The translations under genes and the position numbers were made by a program. Shown here one piece after another: positions 43,927-52,472 of a stretch of 64,000 bases of DNA. Below the pieces are notes generated by a model that searched no databases, had not been told where the DNA came from, and saw nothing but the letters and a program-made list of their open reading frames with translations. This DNA comes from Pseudomonadota bacterium (GTDB lineage: Bacteria > Pseudomonadota > Gammaproteobacteria > Burkholderiales > Burkholderiaceae_C), in assembly GCA_020161775.1 (NCBI GenBank), contig JAIUOW010000003.1, forward strand, positions 124,001-188,000, written 5' to 3'. How positions within the stretch are numbered: the first letter of the stretch is position 1; each line of letters starts with the position of its first letter.

Positions 43927-44856
43927 ATGGAAATATTGCTGCAACAGATCATCAACGGTCTGGTTCTCGGCAGCATGTACGCCTTGGTAGCGTTGGGCTA
44001 CACCATGGTGTACGGCATCATCAACCTGATCAACTTCGCGCACGGCGAAGTCCTGATGGTCGGCGCATTGACCAGCTGGACCATCATCGGCCTGATGCAG
44101 GCGTCCATGCCGGGCGCTCCGGGCTGGGTGGTGCTGATCATCGCGATGCTGATCGCGTGCGTCGTCGCGGCGGCGCTCAATTTCGTGATTGAAAAGGTCG
44201 CCTACCGGCCGCTGCGCAACAGCCCCAAGCTCGCACCGCTGATCACCGCCATTGGCATGTCCATCCTGCTGCAGACGCTGGCCATGATCATCTGGAAGCC
44301 CAACTACAAGCCCTATCCCACCCTGCTGCCCAGCACGCCGTTTGATGTGGGCGGCGCGGTGATCACCCCCACGCAGATCATGATCCTGAGCCTGACCGCG
44401 GTGTCGCTGGCCCTGCTGATGTACCTGGTCAACTACACCCGCCTGGGCCGCGCGATGCGCGCCACGGCAGAGAACCCCCGCGTGGCGGGGCTGATGGGCG
44501 TCAAGCCCGACATGGTGATCTCGGCCACCTTCATCATTGGCGCCATCCTGGCCACCATTGCCGGCGTGATGTATGCGTCCAACTACGGCACGGTGCAGCA
44601 CACCATGGGCTTCCTGCCGGGGCTGAAGGCTTTCACGGCGGCGGTGTTCGGCGGCATCGGCAACCTGGCCGGCGCGGTGGTGGGCGGCATCCTGCTGGGG
44701 CTGATCGAAGCCATCGGCTCGGGCTACATCGGCACGCTGACCGGCGGCGTGCTGGGCAGCCACTACTCCGACATCTTTGCGTTCATTGTGCTGATCGTCA
44801 TGCTCACGCTGCGCCCCTCGGGCCTGTTGGGCGAACGCGTGGCGGACCGCGCCTGA
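43927..44856 (+). CDS. livH: Branched-chain amino acid ABC transporter permease LivH
   Basis: 309 aa from ATG 43927, with CGGAG 7 bases upstream. About eight membrane helices; NGLVLGSMYALVALGYTMVY and GIINLINFAHGEVLMVG are the LivH hallmark. First gene of livHMGF; the periplasmic binding protein gene (livK/livJ) is not in the window. It imports Leu/Ile/Val or related compounds. Confidence 0.95.
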   Translation: MEILLQQIINGLVLGSMYALVALGYTMVYGIINLINFAHGEVLMVGALTSWTIIGLMQASMPGAPGWVVLIIAMLIACVVAAALNFVIEKVAYRPLRNSPKLAPLITAIGMSILLQTLAMIIWKPNYKPYPTLLPSTPFDVGGAVITPTQIMILSLTAVSLALLMYLVNYTRLGRAMRATAENPRVAGLMGVKPDMVISATFIIGAILATIAGVMYASNYGTVQHTMGFLPGLKAFTAAVFGGIGNLAGAVVGGILLGLIEAIGSGYIGTLTGGVLGSHYSDIFAFIVLIVMLTLRPSGLLGERVADRA

Positions 44857-44869
44857 AGGAGAACATGCC

Positions 44870-45949
44870 ATGCAAAAAAACAAACTCTATGTCTTCCTGG
44901 CCGCGGCCGTGGGCCTGCTGATCCTGCCGCTGATCCTGCAGACCGCGGGCAATGCCTGGGTGCGCATCGCCGACATGGCGCTGCTTTACGTATTGCTGGC
45001 CTTGGGCCTGAACATCGTGGTGGGCTATGCGGGCCTGCTCGACCTTGGATTCGTGGCCTTCTTCGCGATCGGCGCCTACATGTTCGGCCTGATGGCGTCG
45101 CCGCACCTGACCGACAGCTTCCCGTGGTTTGCGCAGATGTTCCCCAACGGGCTGCATTCGCCGCTGTGGATCGTGATTCCATTGGGGGCCTTCCTGGCGG
45201 GCGTATTGGGCATCCTGCTGGGGGCGCCCACGCTCAAGCTCCGGGGGGATTACCTGGCCATCGTCACGCTGGGCTTTGGCGAAATCATCCGCGTGTTCCT
45301 GAACAACCTGGACCACCCGGTCAACATCACCAACGGCCCCAAAGGCCTGGGCCAGATCGACTCCATCAAGTTCTTTGGCTTTGACCTGGGCAAGAAGCAC
45401 GAACTCTTCGGCTTTGAAATCGCCTCGGTCACCATGTACTACTACCTGTTCCTGGTGCTGGTGGTGGTCAGCGTGGTGATCTGTCACCGGCTGGAGCTGT
45501 CGCGCATTGGCCGCGCCTGGATGGCCATCCGCGAAGACGAAATCGCCGCCAAGGCCATGGGCATCAACACCCGCAACATGAAGCTGCTGGCCTTTGGCAT
45601 GGGCGCCACCTTCGGCGGCGTGGCGGGCTCGATGTTCGCTGCCTTCCAGGGCTTTGTGTCGCCCGAATCGTTCAGCCTCATGGAGTCGGTGATGATCGTC
45701 GCCATGGTGGTGCTGGGCGGCATTGGCCACTTGCCGGGTGTGATCCTGGGCGCCGTGCTGCTGTCGGCATTGCCCGAGGTGCTGCGCTACGTGGCCGGCC
45801 CGCTGCAGGCCATGACCGACGGCCGGCTGGATTCGGCCATCCTGCGCCAGCTGCTGATCGCGCTGGCCATGATCGTCGTGATGCTCATGCGTCCGCGTGG
45901 CCTGTGGCCGGCGCCTGACCATGGCAAGTCGCTGCAGAACACGAAGTAA
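44870..45949 (+). CDS. livM: Branched-chain amino acid ABC transporter permease LivM
   Basis: 359 aa with a GAAGGAG site. About nine helices; ALGLNIVVGYAGLLDLGFVA is typical of LivM, as is the cytoplasmic coupling segment GRAWMAIREDEIAAKAMGIN. It pairs with LivH, 13 bases after its stop. Confidence 0.95.
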   Translation: MQKNKLYVFLAAAVGLLILPLILQTAGNAWVRIADMALLYVLLALGLNIVVGYAGLLDLGFVAFFAIGAYMFGLMASPHLTDSFPWFAQMFPNGLHSPLWIVIPLGAFLAGVLGILLGAPTLKLRGDYLAIVTLGFGEIIRVFLNNLDHPVNITNGPKGLGQIDSIKFFGFDLGKKHELFGFEIASVTMYYYLFLVLVVVSVVICHRLELSRIGRAWMAIREDEIAAKAMGINTRNMKLLAFGMGATFGGVAGSMFAAFQGFVSPESFSLMESVMIVAMVVLGGIGHLPGVILGAVLLSALPEVLRYVAGPLQAMTDGRLDSAILRQLLIALAMIVVMLMRPRGLWPAPDHGKSLQNTK

Positions 45950-45960
45950 AGGGGAGCGAC

Positions 45961-46731
45961 ATGGCAGAAACCGTACTCAAAGTCGCCGGCATTTCCAAAC
46001 GCTTTGGTGGCCTGCAGGCCCTGAGCGATGTGGGCATCACCATCGAACGCGGCCAGGTCTATGGCCTGATCGGCCCCAACGGCGCGGGCAAGACCACGTT
46101 CTTCAACGTCATCACAGGCCTGTACACCCCCGACAGCGGCACCTTCGAGCTGGCCGGCAAGCCCTACCAGCCCACGGCGGTGCACGAGGTGGCCAAGGCG
46201 GGCATCGCGCGCACGTTCCAGAACATCCGGCTGTTCGCCGAGATGACCGCGCTGGAAAACGTCATGGTCGGGCGGCACATCCGCACTGGCTCGGGCCTGC
46301 TGGGCGCGATCTTTCGCACGCCCGGCTTCAAGGCCGAGGAAGCCGCGATTGCCAAACGCGCGCAGGAGCTGCTGGACTACGTGGGCATCGGCAAGTTTGC
46401 CGACTACAAGGCCCGCACGCTGAGCTACGGCGACCAGCGCCGCCTGGAAATTGCCCGTGCGCTGGCCACCGACCCGCAACTGATCGCGCTGGACGAACCG
46501 GCGGCCGGCATGAACGCTACCGAAAAGGTTCAGCTGCGTGGCCTGATCGACCAGATCCGCAACGACAACCGGACCATCCTGCTGATCGAGCACGACGTGA
46601 AGCTGGTCATGGGCCTGTGTGACCGCGTGACGGTGCTGGACTACGGCAAGCAGATCGCTGAAGGCACGCCGCAGGAAGTGCAGAAAAACGAAAAAGTCAT
46701 CGAGGCCTACCTGGGCACCGGCGCCCACTGA
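45961..46731 (+). CDS. livG: Branched-chain amino acid ABC transporter ATPase LivG
   Basis: 256 aa, AGGGGAG site upstream. Walker A GPNGAGKT (38-45), Q-loop in ARTFQNIRLF, signature LSYGDQRRLEIARAL (about 156-170), Walker B LIALDEPAAGMN and H-loop IEHDVKLVM. It energises transport with LivF. Confidence 0.96.
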   Translation: MAETVLKVAGISKRFGGLQALSDVGITIERGQVYGLIGPNGAGKTTFFNVITGLYTPDSGTFELAGKPYQPTAVHEVAKAGIARTFQNIRLFAEMTALENVMVGRHIRTGSGLLGAIFRTPGFKAEEAAIAKRAQELLDYVGIGKFADYKARTLSYGDQRRLEIARALATDPQLIALDEPAAGMNATEKVQLRGLIDQIRNDNRTILLIEHDVKLVMGLCDRVTVLDYGKQIAEGTPQEVQKNEKVIEAYLGTGAH

Positions 46732-46745
46732 GCGGAGCAACAGCA

Positions 46746-47462
46746 ATGGCACAAACACTACTGAAAGTCAGCGGCCTGAAGGTCGCATACGGCGGCATCC
46801 AGGCCGTCAAGGGCGTGGACTTCGAGGTGCGCGAAGGCGAACTCGTCTCGCTGATCGGCTCCAACGGCGCGGGCAAGACGACCACCATGAAGGCCATCAC
46901 CGGCACGCTGGGCATCAACGCCGGCGACATTGAATACCTGGGAAAGAGCATCAAGGGCCAGGGCCCGTGGGACCTGGTCAAGCAGGGCCTGGCCATGGTG
47001 CCCGAAGGCCGCGGCGTGTTCACGCGCATGACCATCACCGAAAACCTGCAGATGGGTGCCTACATCCGCAGCGACAAGGCCGGCATCGCCGACGACATGG
47101 AAAAGGTGTTCACCATCTTTCCGCGCCTGCGCGAACGCAAGGACCAGCTGGCCGGCACCATGTCCGGCGGCGAGCAGCAGATGCTGGCCATGGGCCGCGC
47201 GCTGATGAGCCGCCCCAAGGTGCTGCTGCTGGACGAACCTTCCATGGGCCTGTCGCCCATCATGGTGGACAAGATCTTCGAGGTGGTGGGCGACGTGCAC
47301 GGCCAGGGGGTCACCATCCTGCTGGTGGAGCAGAACGCGAGCCGTGCCTTGGGTATTGCCAACCGCGGCTACGTGATGGAATCCGGCGAAATCACCATGA
47401 CCGGCGAAGCCCGTGCCATGCTGAACGACCCCAAGGTACGCGCCGCATACCTCGGGGAATAA
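46746..47462 (+). CDS. livF: Branched-chain amino acid ABC transporter ATPase LivF
   Basis: 238 aa. Walker A GSNGAGKT (38-45), GLAMVPEGRGVFTRMTITEN of the LivF group, signature MSGGEQQMLAMGRALM and Walker B VLLLDEPSMGLSP. It ends the liv operon and is convergent with the outer-membrane barrel gene 31 bases away; no clear terminator is visible between them. Confidence 0.96.
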   Translation: MAQTLLKVSGLKVAYGGIQAVKGVDFEVREGELVSLIGSNGAGKTTTMKAITGTLGINAGDIEYLGKSIKGQGPWDLVKQGLAMVPEGRGVFTRMTITENLQMGAYIRSDKAGIADDMEKVFTIFPRLRERKDQLAGTMSGGEQQMLAMGRALMSRPKVLLLDEPSMGLSPIMVDKIFEVVGDVHGQGVTILLVEQNASRALGIANRGYVMESGEITMTGEARAMLNDPKVRAAYLGE

Positions 47463-47493
47463 GCCTCGGGGAATGAGCGGGCAACGGCCAGCG

Positions 47494-48096
47494 TCAGAAC
47501 CTGTACTGCAGGCCCACGCTGGTCATGCGCACCGGGTCGCGGCCGCCGGCAAACCGGAAGTCGTGGCTGTCCCAGTTGATGGTGGCTGCTACGTTGGGCG
47601 TGAAGTCGTAGCTGGCGCCGATGCCGTATGACAGGCCAAAGCCGTTGTCGGAGCCAGCCGCCACGCCCGAGCCGGCGGCTGACGTCGTACTGGTGCGGCC
47701 ATAGGTGGTGCCGATCTTGCCCAGCAGGCTGAACGCCGGCGTCAGCGGCGCCTTGCCCACCAGGCTCAGGTTCAGGCCGTGGGCCTTGGTGTCGCCACCG
47801 CCACGCGATACGCGGCCCATGTTCACATAGCCCAGCTCGGCGCCCCAGTTGTCGCGGAACATGGAGCCAAAGTAGATCGAGCCCGCAGTGTCGGAATCGT
47901 CACAGGCAAAGGCGCCCGTGCCGCAGCCGGCACGGAAGTCCGACTTGCCGATGTTAAGACCCATGTAGCCGCGGTTTGTGCCAGGCATCATGGACGAGCC
48001 TGAAGACGTGGACGTTTGCGCTGCGGCGGGCAGGGCGGCGATGGTGGTGATGGCTGCCAGCGCGAGAGGCGTGATGGCGCGCGAGAGTGATTTCAT
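47494..48096 (-). CDS. Small outer-membrane beta-barrel protein
   Basis: 200 aa from ATG 48096 (MKSLSRAITPLALAAITTIA), with GGAGAG 6 bases upstream; a GTG at 48108 is less likely. The signal peptide ends about residue 27 (LPAAAQ). The mature chain alternates polar and hydrophobic residues in eight candidate strands, with NRGYMGLNIGKSDFR at the start and MTSVGLQYRF at the end, the terminal Phe typical of outer-membrane barrels. It is closest to the OmpA-type 8-stranded barrels. Two Cys (ACGTGAFACDD region: GCGTGAFACDD) could form a loop disulfide. Paired CCTACAG boxes lie upstream. Confidence 0.82.
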   Translation of the reverse strand: MKSLSRAITPLALAAITTIAALPAAAQTSTSSGSSMMPGTNRGYMGLNIGKSDFRAGCGTGAFACDDSDTAGSIYFGSMFRDNWGAELGYVNMGRVSRGGGDTKAHGLNLSLVGKAPLTPAFSLLGKIGTTYGRTSTTSAAGSGVAAGSDNGFGLSYGIGASYDFTPNVAATINWDSHDFRFAGGRDPVRMTSVGLQYRF

Positions 48097-48132
48097 GGGG
48101 CTCTCCACAGAGTCAGTTACAACGAACTGCCA

Positions 48133-48188
48133 CTGTAGGAAGCCCCGGAAGCTACCTCCGTGGGACCAGCGGGCGGTTACCTGTAGGA
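48133..48188 (-). promoter_or_regulatory. Paired CCTACAG boxes upstream of outer-membrane barrel gene
   Basis: On the minus strand TCCTACAGG begins at 48188 and CCTACAGT at 48139; the CCTACAG cores start 48 bases apart, exactly as upstream of the response regulator (18630-18686). The second box is 43 bases before the ATG. Confidence 0.5.
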
Positions 48189-48213
48189 CCTGTCCGGCGA
48201 AACGCTGCGCCGC

Positions 48214-49200
48214 TCAGTCCACCTTGGCGCCCGACGCCTTCACCACCGTTTCGTACTTGGCCAGCTCGGCCTTCATGAAGGCGCCAAACTGCTCGGGCGT
48301 GTTGGGCACGGGCTCGGCCATCAGCGCGGCAAAGCGGGTCTTGGCCTCGGGCGAATTGAGCGCGGCCACGAAGGCCTGGTTCAGCCGGGCCACCACGTCG
48401 CGCGGCGTGGCGGCGGGCGCCACCAGGCCCCACCAGGTGTCAATTGCAAAGCCCTTGAGCGTGTCGGCCACCGGAGGCACATCAGGCAGCGCGGGTGAGC
48501 GGCCCAGCGTGGTGACTGCCAGCGCCTTGAGCTTGCCCGCCCGGATATTGGGCGCGGCCGTGGCCAGGTTGTCGAAGTTGTAATCCACCTGGCCCGACAG
48601 CAGCGCCAGCTGCGCAGGGTTGCCGCCGTTGTAAGGGATGTGCACCGCAAAGATGCCGGCGTCGCGCTTGAACATCTCGCCAGCCAGGTGGCCCGCGCTG
48701 CCGTTGCCGCCGCTGCCGTAATTGAGCTTGGCCGGGTTGGCCTTGGCATAGGCAATCAGGTCGGCCAGGGTGTTGATCTTCAGCCGCGCGGCGGTGTCGG
48801 CGTTCATGACCAGCACATTGGGCACGCGCAGCATCTGGGTGATGGGCGCGAAGTCCTTCGCCGCGTCATACGGCATCTTGCTGAACAGCCAGGGGTTGAT
48901 GGCATGCGTGGCCACGGCGGCAATGCCGATGGTCAGGCCGTCGGCCGGCGCCTTGGCCACGATATCGGCGCCGATGTTGCCGCCGCCGCCGGGCTTGTTG
49001 TCAATGATCACCGTGCCCAGTGAATCCTTGACGCGCTCGGCCATCAGCCGGGCCGTCACGTCGATCGGGCCGCCCGCCGCATAGGGCACGACCAGGCGGA
49101 TGGGCCGCGCCTGGGCCAGCGCCAAGTGCGGCGCAGCCAGCGCCACGGCGGCGGCGGAGATGACCAGGTGGCGGCGCTGCAAACCGGTGTGCAAAATCAT
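48214..49200 (-). CDS. Bug-family (TctC-like) periplasmic substrate-binding protein
   Basis: 328 aa. Tat-like or Sec signal with QRRHLVISAAAVALAAPHLA (about 8-27). The mature protein begins RPIRLVVPYAAGGPIDVTAR, and IDNKPGGGGNIGADIVAKAP is the Bug-family hallmark. It binds a carboxylate for a tripartite transporter or acts as a sensor; Bug genes are greatly expanded in Burkholderiales. It starts right at the stop of the upstream reductase gene (4-base overlap), so it may share its transcript. Confidence 0.92.
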   Translation of the reverse strand: MILHTGLQRRHLVISAAAVALAAPHLALAQARPIRLVVPYAAGGPIDVTARLMAERVKDSLGTVIIDNKPGGGGNIGADIVAKAPADGLTIGIAAVATHAINPWLFSKMPYDAAKDFAPITQMLRVPNVLVMNADTAARLKINTLADLIAYAKANPAKLNYGSGGNGSAGHLAGEMFKRDAGIFAVHIPYNGGNPAQLALLSGQVDYNFDNLATAAPNIRAGKLKALAVTTLGRSPALPDVPPVADTLKGFAIDTWWGLVAPAATPRDVVARLNQAFVAALNSPEAKTRFAALMAEPVPNTPEQFGAFMKAELAKYETVVKASGAKVD

Positions 49201-50231
49201 GCTGTCTCCTTGTGCTTGTCGGCTTCGGTGGTGAATGAATCTGCGAAAAACTCCTCGGGCGGCAGGCCAGCCTGGGCGCTGTATTCGGCGCGCGCCGAAT
49301 CCACCACGATGGGCGCGCCGCAGGCATACACCTGGTGGCCCGACAGATCGGGAAAGTCCTCCAGCACGGCGCGGTGCACAAAGCCCGTGCGGCCCGTCCA
49401 GTTGTCCTCGGGCAGCGCGTTGGAGATGACCGGCACGTAGGTCAGGTTGGGCATCACCGCCAGTTGCGCCTGCACCCAGTCGTCCAGGTAAAGGTCCGAC
49501 GGGCGACGCCCGCCCCAGTACAGCGTGGCCGGGCGGGTAATGCCCTTGTGCTGCATCTGCTCGATCACCGCCTTGATCGGCGCAAAGCCCGTGCCCGAGG
49601 CCAGCAGCACCATGGGTTTGGCGGAATCGTCGCGCAGGTAAAAGCTGCCATAGGGGCCTTCCACGCGCAGGATTTCTTTTTCCTTCATGGCATTGAACAC
49701 ATGGTCGGTGAACTTGCCGCCGGGCATGTGGCGGATGTGCAGCTCCACCGCCGGTCCGTTGTGCGGCGCATTGGCCATGCTGTAGCTGCGCCGCGCCCCG
49801 TCACGCAAGATGAACTCCACATACTGCCCTGCGTGGTAGCGGAAGGTGTCGTTGGCCGGCAGCTGCAGCTTCAGCACCATCACGTCGTGCGATTTTTTCT
49901 CCAGCGTGATCACGCGTGAAGGCATCTTCTTGATGGGAAAGGCGCTTTCGTCGGTGACCTGGCGCGACTCGATCAGCACGTCCGTCTGCGGCACGGCGCA
50001 GCACGTGAGGATGAAGCCCGCGGCCTCTTCCTCGGGGCTCAGGGCCTTGACCTGGTGGGTGCCGTGCACCACGGTGCCCTCGATCTTCTTGCACTTGCAC
50101 GAGCCGCAGGCGCCGTCCTTGCAGCCATAGGGCAGGCCAATGCCCTGGCGGATGGCCGCAGGCAGGATGGCCTCATCCGGGTTGGCGGTGAAACTGCGCC
50201 CGCTGGGCTGCACTGTGATCTGGAACGTCAT
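49197..50231 (-). CDS. 2Fe-2S flavin oxidoreductase (CDP-6-deoxyglucoseen-reductase-like)
   Basis: 344 aa. N-terminal plant-type ferredoxin with C37, C42, C45 (GCKDGACGSCKC) and C77; then an FAD domain with RSYSMANAP and an NAD domain with LLASGTGFAPIKAVIEQMQ. It moves electrons from NAD(P)H to a partner oxygenase or dehydratase. The family is often named after AscD/E3 of 3,6-dideoxysugar synthesis, but homologues in Burkholderiales are common outside sugar loci. Overlaps the Bug gene. Confidence 0.85.
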   Translation of the reverse strand: MTFQITVQPSGRSFTANPDEAILPAAIRQGIGLPYGCKDGACGSCKCKKIEGTVVHGTHQVKALSPEEEAAGFILTCCAVPQTDVLIESRQVTDESAFPIKKMPSRVITLEKKSHDVMVLKLQLPANDTFRYHAGQYVEFILRDGARRSYSMANAPHNGPAVELHIRHMPGGKFTDHVFNAMKEKEILRVEGPYGSFYLRDDSAKPMVLLASGTGFAPIKAVIEQMQHKGITRPATLYWGGRRPSDLYLDDWVQAQLAVMPNLTYVPVISNALPEDNWTGRTGFVHRAVLEDFPDLSGHQVYACGAPIVVDSARAEYSAQAGLPPEEFFADSFTTEADKHKETA

Positions 50232-50276
50232 TCTTTGGGTATCCTCGGGCCTGTTTTTCGCTGACAGCCCCTGATT

Positions 50277-51224
50277 TTGCCCTCAAACCAAAGCCCCCTC
50301 GGCGCCCGGCCGGCGCGCTTTCGCCGCCAGCGGCTGCTGATCGTGGGCTGCGGCGACGTGGGCCAGCGTGTGGCGCGTGCCGCTGGGCCCGGCGTGCGGG
50401 TGCTGGCGCTGACGTCATCGCCCGCGCGCATCCCCGCATTGCGCGACCAGGGCATCACGCCGCTGACCGGCAACCTGGACGCCCCCGCCACGCTGCGCCG
50501 CCTGGCGGGGTTGGCGACCCATGTGGTGCACCTGGCGCCGCCCCCCGGTGATGGTCATGCGCAATGGTGGCGCGACCCTCGCACCCAGGCGCTGCTGCGT
50601 GCCCTGCGCCTGCGCACCGCGCCAGCGGCGCTGGTGTATGGCTCCACCAGCGGTGTGTATGGCGACTGCGCTGGCGCGCTGGTCAATGAAACCGCTGCGC
50701 TGAAAGCCAGCACCCCCCGCGCCCAGCGCCGGGTGGACGCCGAAGCCCTGGTGCGCCACTTTGGCCGCGCCACGCTGGGCGGCTTGGGGCAGGGCGGCAC
50801 GCGCGCCAGCATCCTGCGCATTCCTGGCATCTATGCGCCCGACCGCGAAGGCGGCACGCCGCGCGCGCGCCTGCTCAAGCGCACGCCGGTGCTGGCGGCG
50901 GCCGACGACGTCTACACCAACCACATCCATGCCGACGACCTGGCGCGCGCCTGCCTGGCGGCGCTGTGGCGCGGCCGGCCCCAGCGCGTGTACAACGCCA
51001 GCGACGACACCCGCCTGAAGATGGGCGACTACTTTGACCTGGCCGCCGACCTGTACGGCCTGCCGCGGCCGCCGCGCGTGCCGCGCAGCACCGCCCAGGC
51101 CGAGCTGCCGCTGGTGCTGCTGAGCTTCATGAGCGAATCGCGGCAAATGGACAACACCCGGCTGAAGAATGAATTGCGGCTGCGGCTGTGGTACCCGACA
51201 GTGCACACCGGCTTGGCCGGCTGA
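50277..51224 (+). CDS. NAD(P)-binding epimerase-like protein (YeeZ-type)
   Basis: 315 aa, TTG start; no ATG occurs before the conserved RLLIVGCGDVGQRVA. Extended-SDR fold with an atypical Gly motif GCGDVG (near residue 24). VYGSTSGVYGDCAGALVNET contains the Ser region, but Tyr/Lys of YxxxK is replaced by QRRVDAE, so normal SDR catalysis is unlikely. NHIHADDLARACLAAL follows. Function unknown. It is divergent from the flavin reductase, 45 bases apart. Confidence 0.8.
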   Translation: MPSNQSPLGARPARFRRQRLLIVGCGDVGQRVARAAGPGVRVLALTSSPARIPALRDQGITPLTGNLDAPATLRRLAGLATHVVHLAPPPGDGHAQWWRDPRTQALLRALRLRTAPAALVYGSTSGVYGDCAGALVNETAALKASTPRAQRRVDAEALVRHFGRATLGGLGQGGTRASILRIPGIYAPDREGGTPRARLLKRTPVLAAADDVYTNHIHADDLARACLAALWRGRPQRVYNASDDTRLKMGDYFDLAADLYGLPRPPRVPRSTAQAELPLVLLSFMSESRQMDNTRLKNELRLRLWYPTVHTGLAG

Positions 51225-51247
51225 CAAGCAACGCCTGCCTTGGCAAA

Positions 51248-51313
51248 TTTTTGACAAGATCAGTTAAATATCTTATTTTTCAATGAGTTATGAAATTGAA
51301 ATCTCGTCAAAAT
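51248..51313. promoter_or_regulatory. Promoter within nested inverted repeats before the Fic gene
   Basis: TTGACA (51251-51256) and TATTTT (51274-51279) are 17 bases apart, a near-consensus sigma70 promoter. Around it, arms 51248-51260 and 51301-51313 are inverted copies matching at 11 of 13 positions, and inside them TTTCAAT (51278-51284) and ATTGAAA (51295-51301) are perfect inverted copies. The outer right arm reaches the Fic ATG. The line 51241-51300 has only 14 G/C of 60. Confidence 0.65.
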
Positions 51314-52472
51314 GATCGCTGAGAAAGGCGATCTGCTGCAGTTGGTGCGTGCCGCCGGGCCTGGGGGGATTGCCCCGGATGCGCTGGCCCGCCAACTGAC
51401 GCACATCAGCCGGTCCACGCTCAACAGACGTTTGGCCCAGGCCGTTGCGCAAGGCGCCCTCAAACCCTTGGGGGCAGGGCGCGCAACCCGATACGCCGCT
51501 ACCGGGCCGCTTTCCCGCGCTGACATTGACGCCTACTTTGACGCTCCCCCGCTGATGCGGCCGGTGGCGCGGTTTCGCGAGGAACTGCTGGGCCCCTTGC
51601 CCAACATTGACGCCGACAAGGCGCTGCGATGCAGTCAGATCCAGGCGCTGGCCAGCCCGATCGACAAGCGGTTTCTGGCCAACTTTGTGATTGACTTTTC
51701 ATGGGGATCATCCGTGCTGGAGGGCGGCACCTATTCCGAGCTGGACACCGAAGCCCTTGTCCGGTATGGCCAAAAAAACCCGGACAAACCCACGGCTGAC
51801 GCTGTACTGGTGCTGAACCACAAACGTGCCGCGGAACACCTCTGGGCGCACCGCACGCTGGACATGCAAAACCTGTGCGCGATGCATGCGCTGCTGACCG
51901 ACGACCATGCATTGGCGGAGGTTGCGGATTCAGACCATTTCCTGCCGGCGCACCAACGGGGCAAGCCACGCGAATACGAAGAAATCAACCTCGGCGCGTC
52001 TGCCTACATTCCGCCCTTTCGCCCCGGCGAAGGCTACGTGGCGCAAGCAGCGGCCGGCATTCTGGATACAGCGGCCACCTTGCCGCCAGTGCAGGCGGCG
52101 CTGCACCTGATGACGCGTCTGCCCTACCTGCAGGCGTTTGCGAACGGCAACAAGCGCACGGCGCGGCTTGCGGCGAATGCCCCATTGCTGAACGGCGGGC
52201 TATTGCCTTTCTCATTTGCCGACGTGGACAAGCGCGAATACATCCGTGGCATGGCGGCGTTTTACGAGCTGGGTGACATGCACGTCATGGAGCAGACATT
52301 TGTGCATGGGTATGCGCGGTCCGTGCTGCGTGGCAGCAACATCCCCGCCGCCCAGCGCGGCGCAGGTTTTGACCTGGCGGGCGTGGCCCATGCCCTGGCC
52401 GACTTCATCAACACAGGCCGCCTGCCCCAGAGCCAGGCGGCCCGCGTGTTCATCAAATCCCCGCCGGCTTGA
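51312..52472 (+). CDS. Fic-domain protein with N-terminal winged helix and altered catalytic motif
   Basis: 386 aa. Residues 1-65 look like a winged helix (PDALARQLTHISRSTLNRRL). Residues 133-138 (SSVLEG) match the inhibitory motif [ST]xxxE[GN]. The Fic motif position reads QAFANGNKR (274-282) instead of HxFx[DE]GN[GK]R: the catalytic His is Gln and the acidic residue is Asn. Normal AMP transfer should therefore be impaired or replaced by another activity. The upstream region is very A/T-rich with nested inverted repeats, so autoregulation through the winged helix is likely. No antitoxin-like partner gene is present. Confidence 0.85.
   Translation: MIAEKGDLLQLVRAAGPGGIAPDALARQLTHISRSTLNRRLAQAVAQGALKPLGAGRATRYAATGPLSRADIDAYFDAPPLMRPVARFREELLGPLPNIDADKALRCSQIQALASPIDKRFLANFVIDFSWGSSVLEGGTYSELDTEALVRYGQKNPDKPTADAVLVLNHKRAAEHLWAHRTLDMQNLCAMHALLTDDHALAEVADSDHFLPAHQRGKPREYEEINLGASAYIPPFRPGEGYVAQAAAGILDTAATLPPVQAALHLMTRLPYLQAFANGNKRTARLAANAPLLNGGLLPFSFADVDKREYIRGMAAFYELGDMHVMEQTFVHGYARSVLRGSNIPAAQRGAGFDLAGVAHALADFINTGRLPQSQAARVFIKSPPA

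Noticed and set aside
48214..49200. The Bug-family protein as the TctC of the tctBA operon
   Set aside because: It lies 37 kb away on the other strand, and Bug proteins are numerous in Burkholderiales, so no assignment is possible.
49197..50231. The Fe-S flavin reductase as the E3 partner of the ColD-like enzyme
   Set aside because: ColD needs only PMP and glutamate. The reductase is on the other strand, coupled to a Bug gene, and four genes away from the sugar cassette.
51312..52472. Fic-type toxin-antitoxin system
   Set aside because: No small antitoxin gene is adjacent; the inhibitory motif is inside the same protein and the catalytic His is missing.
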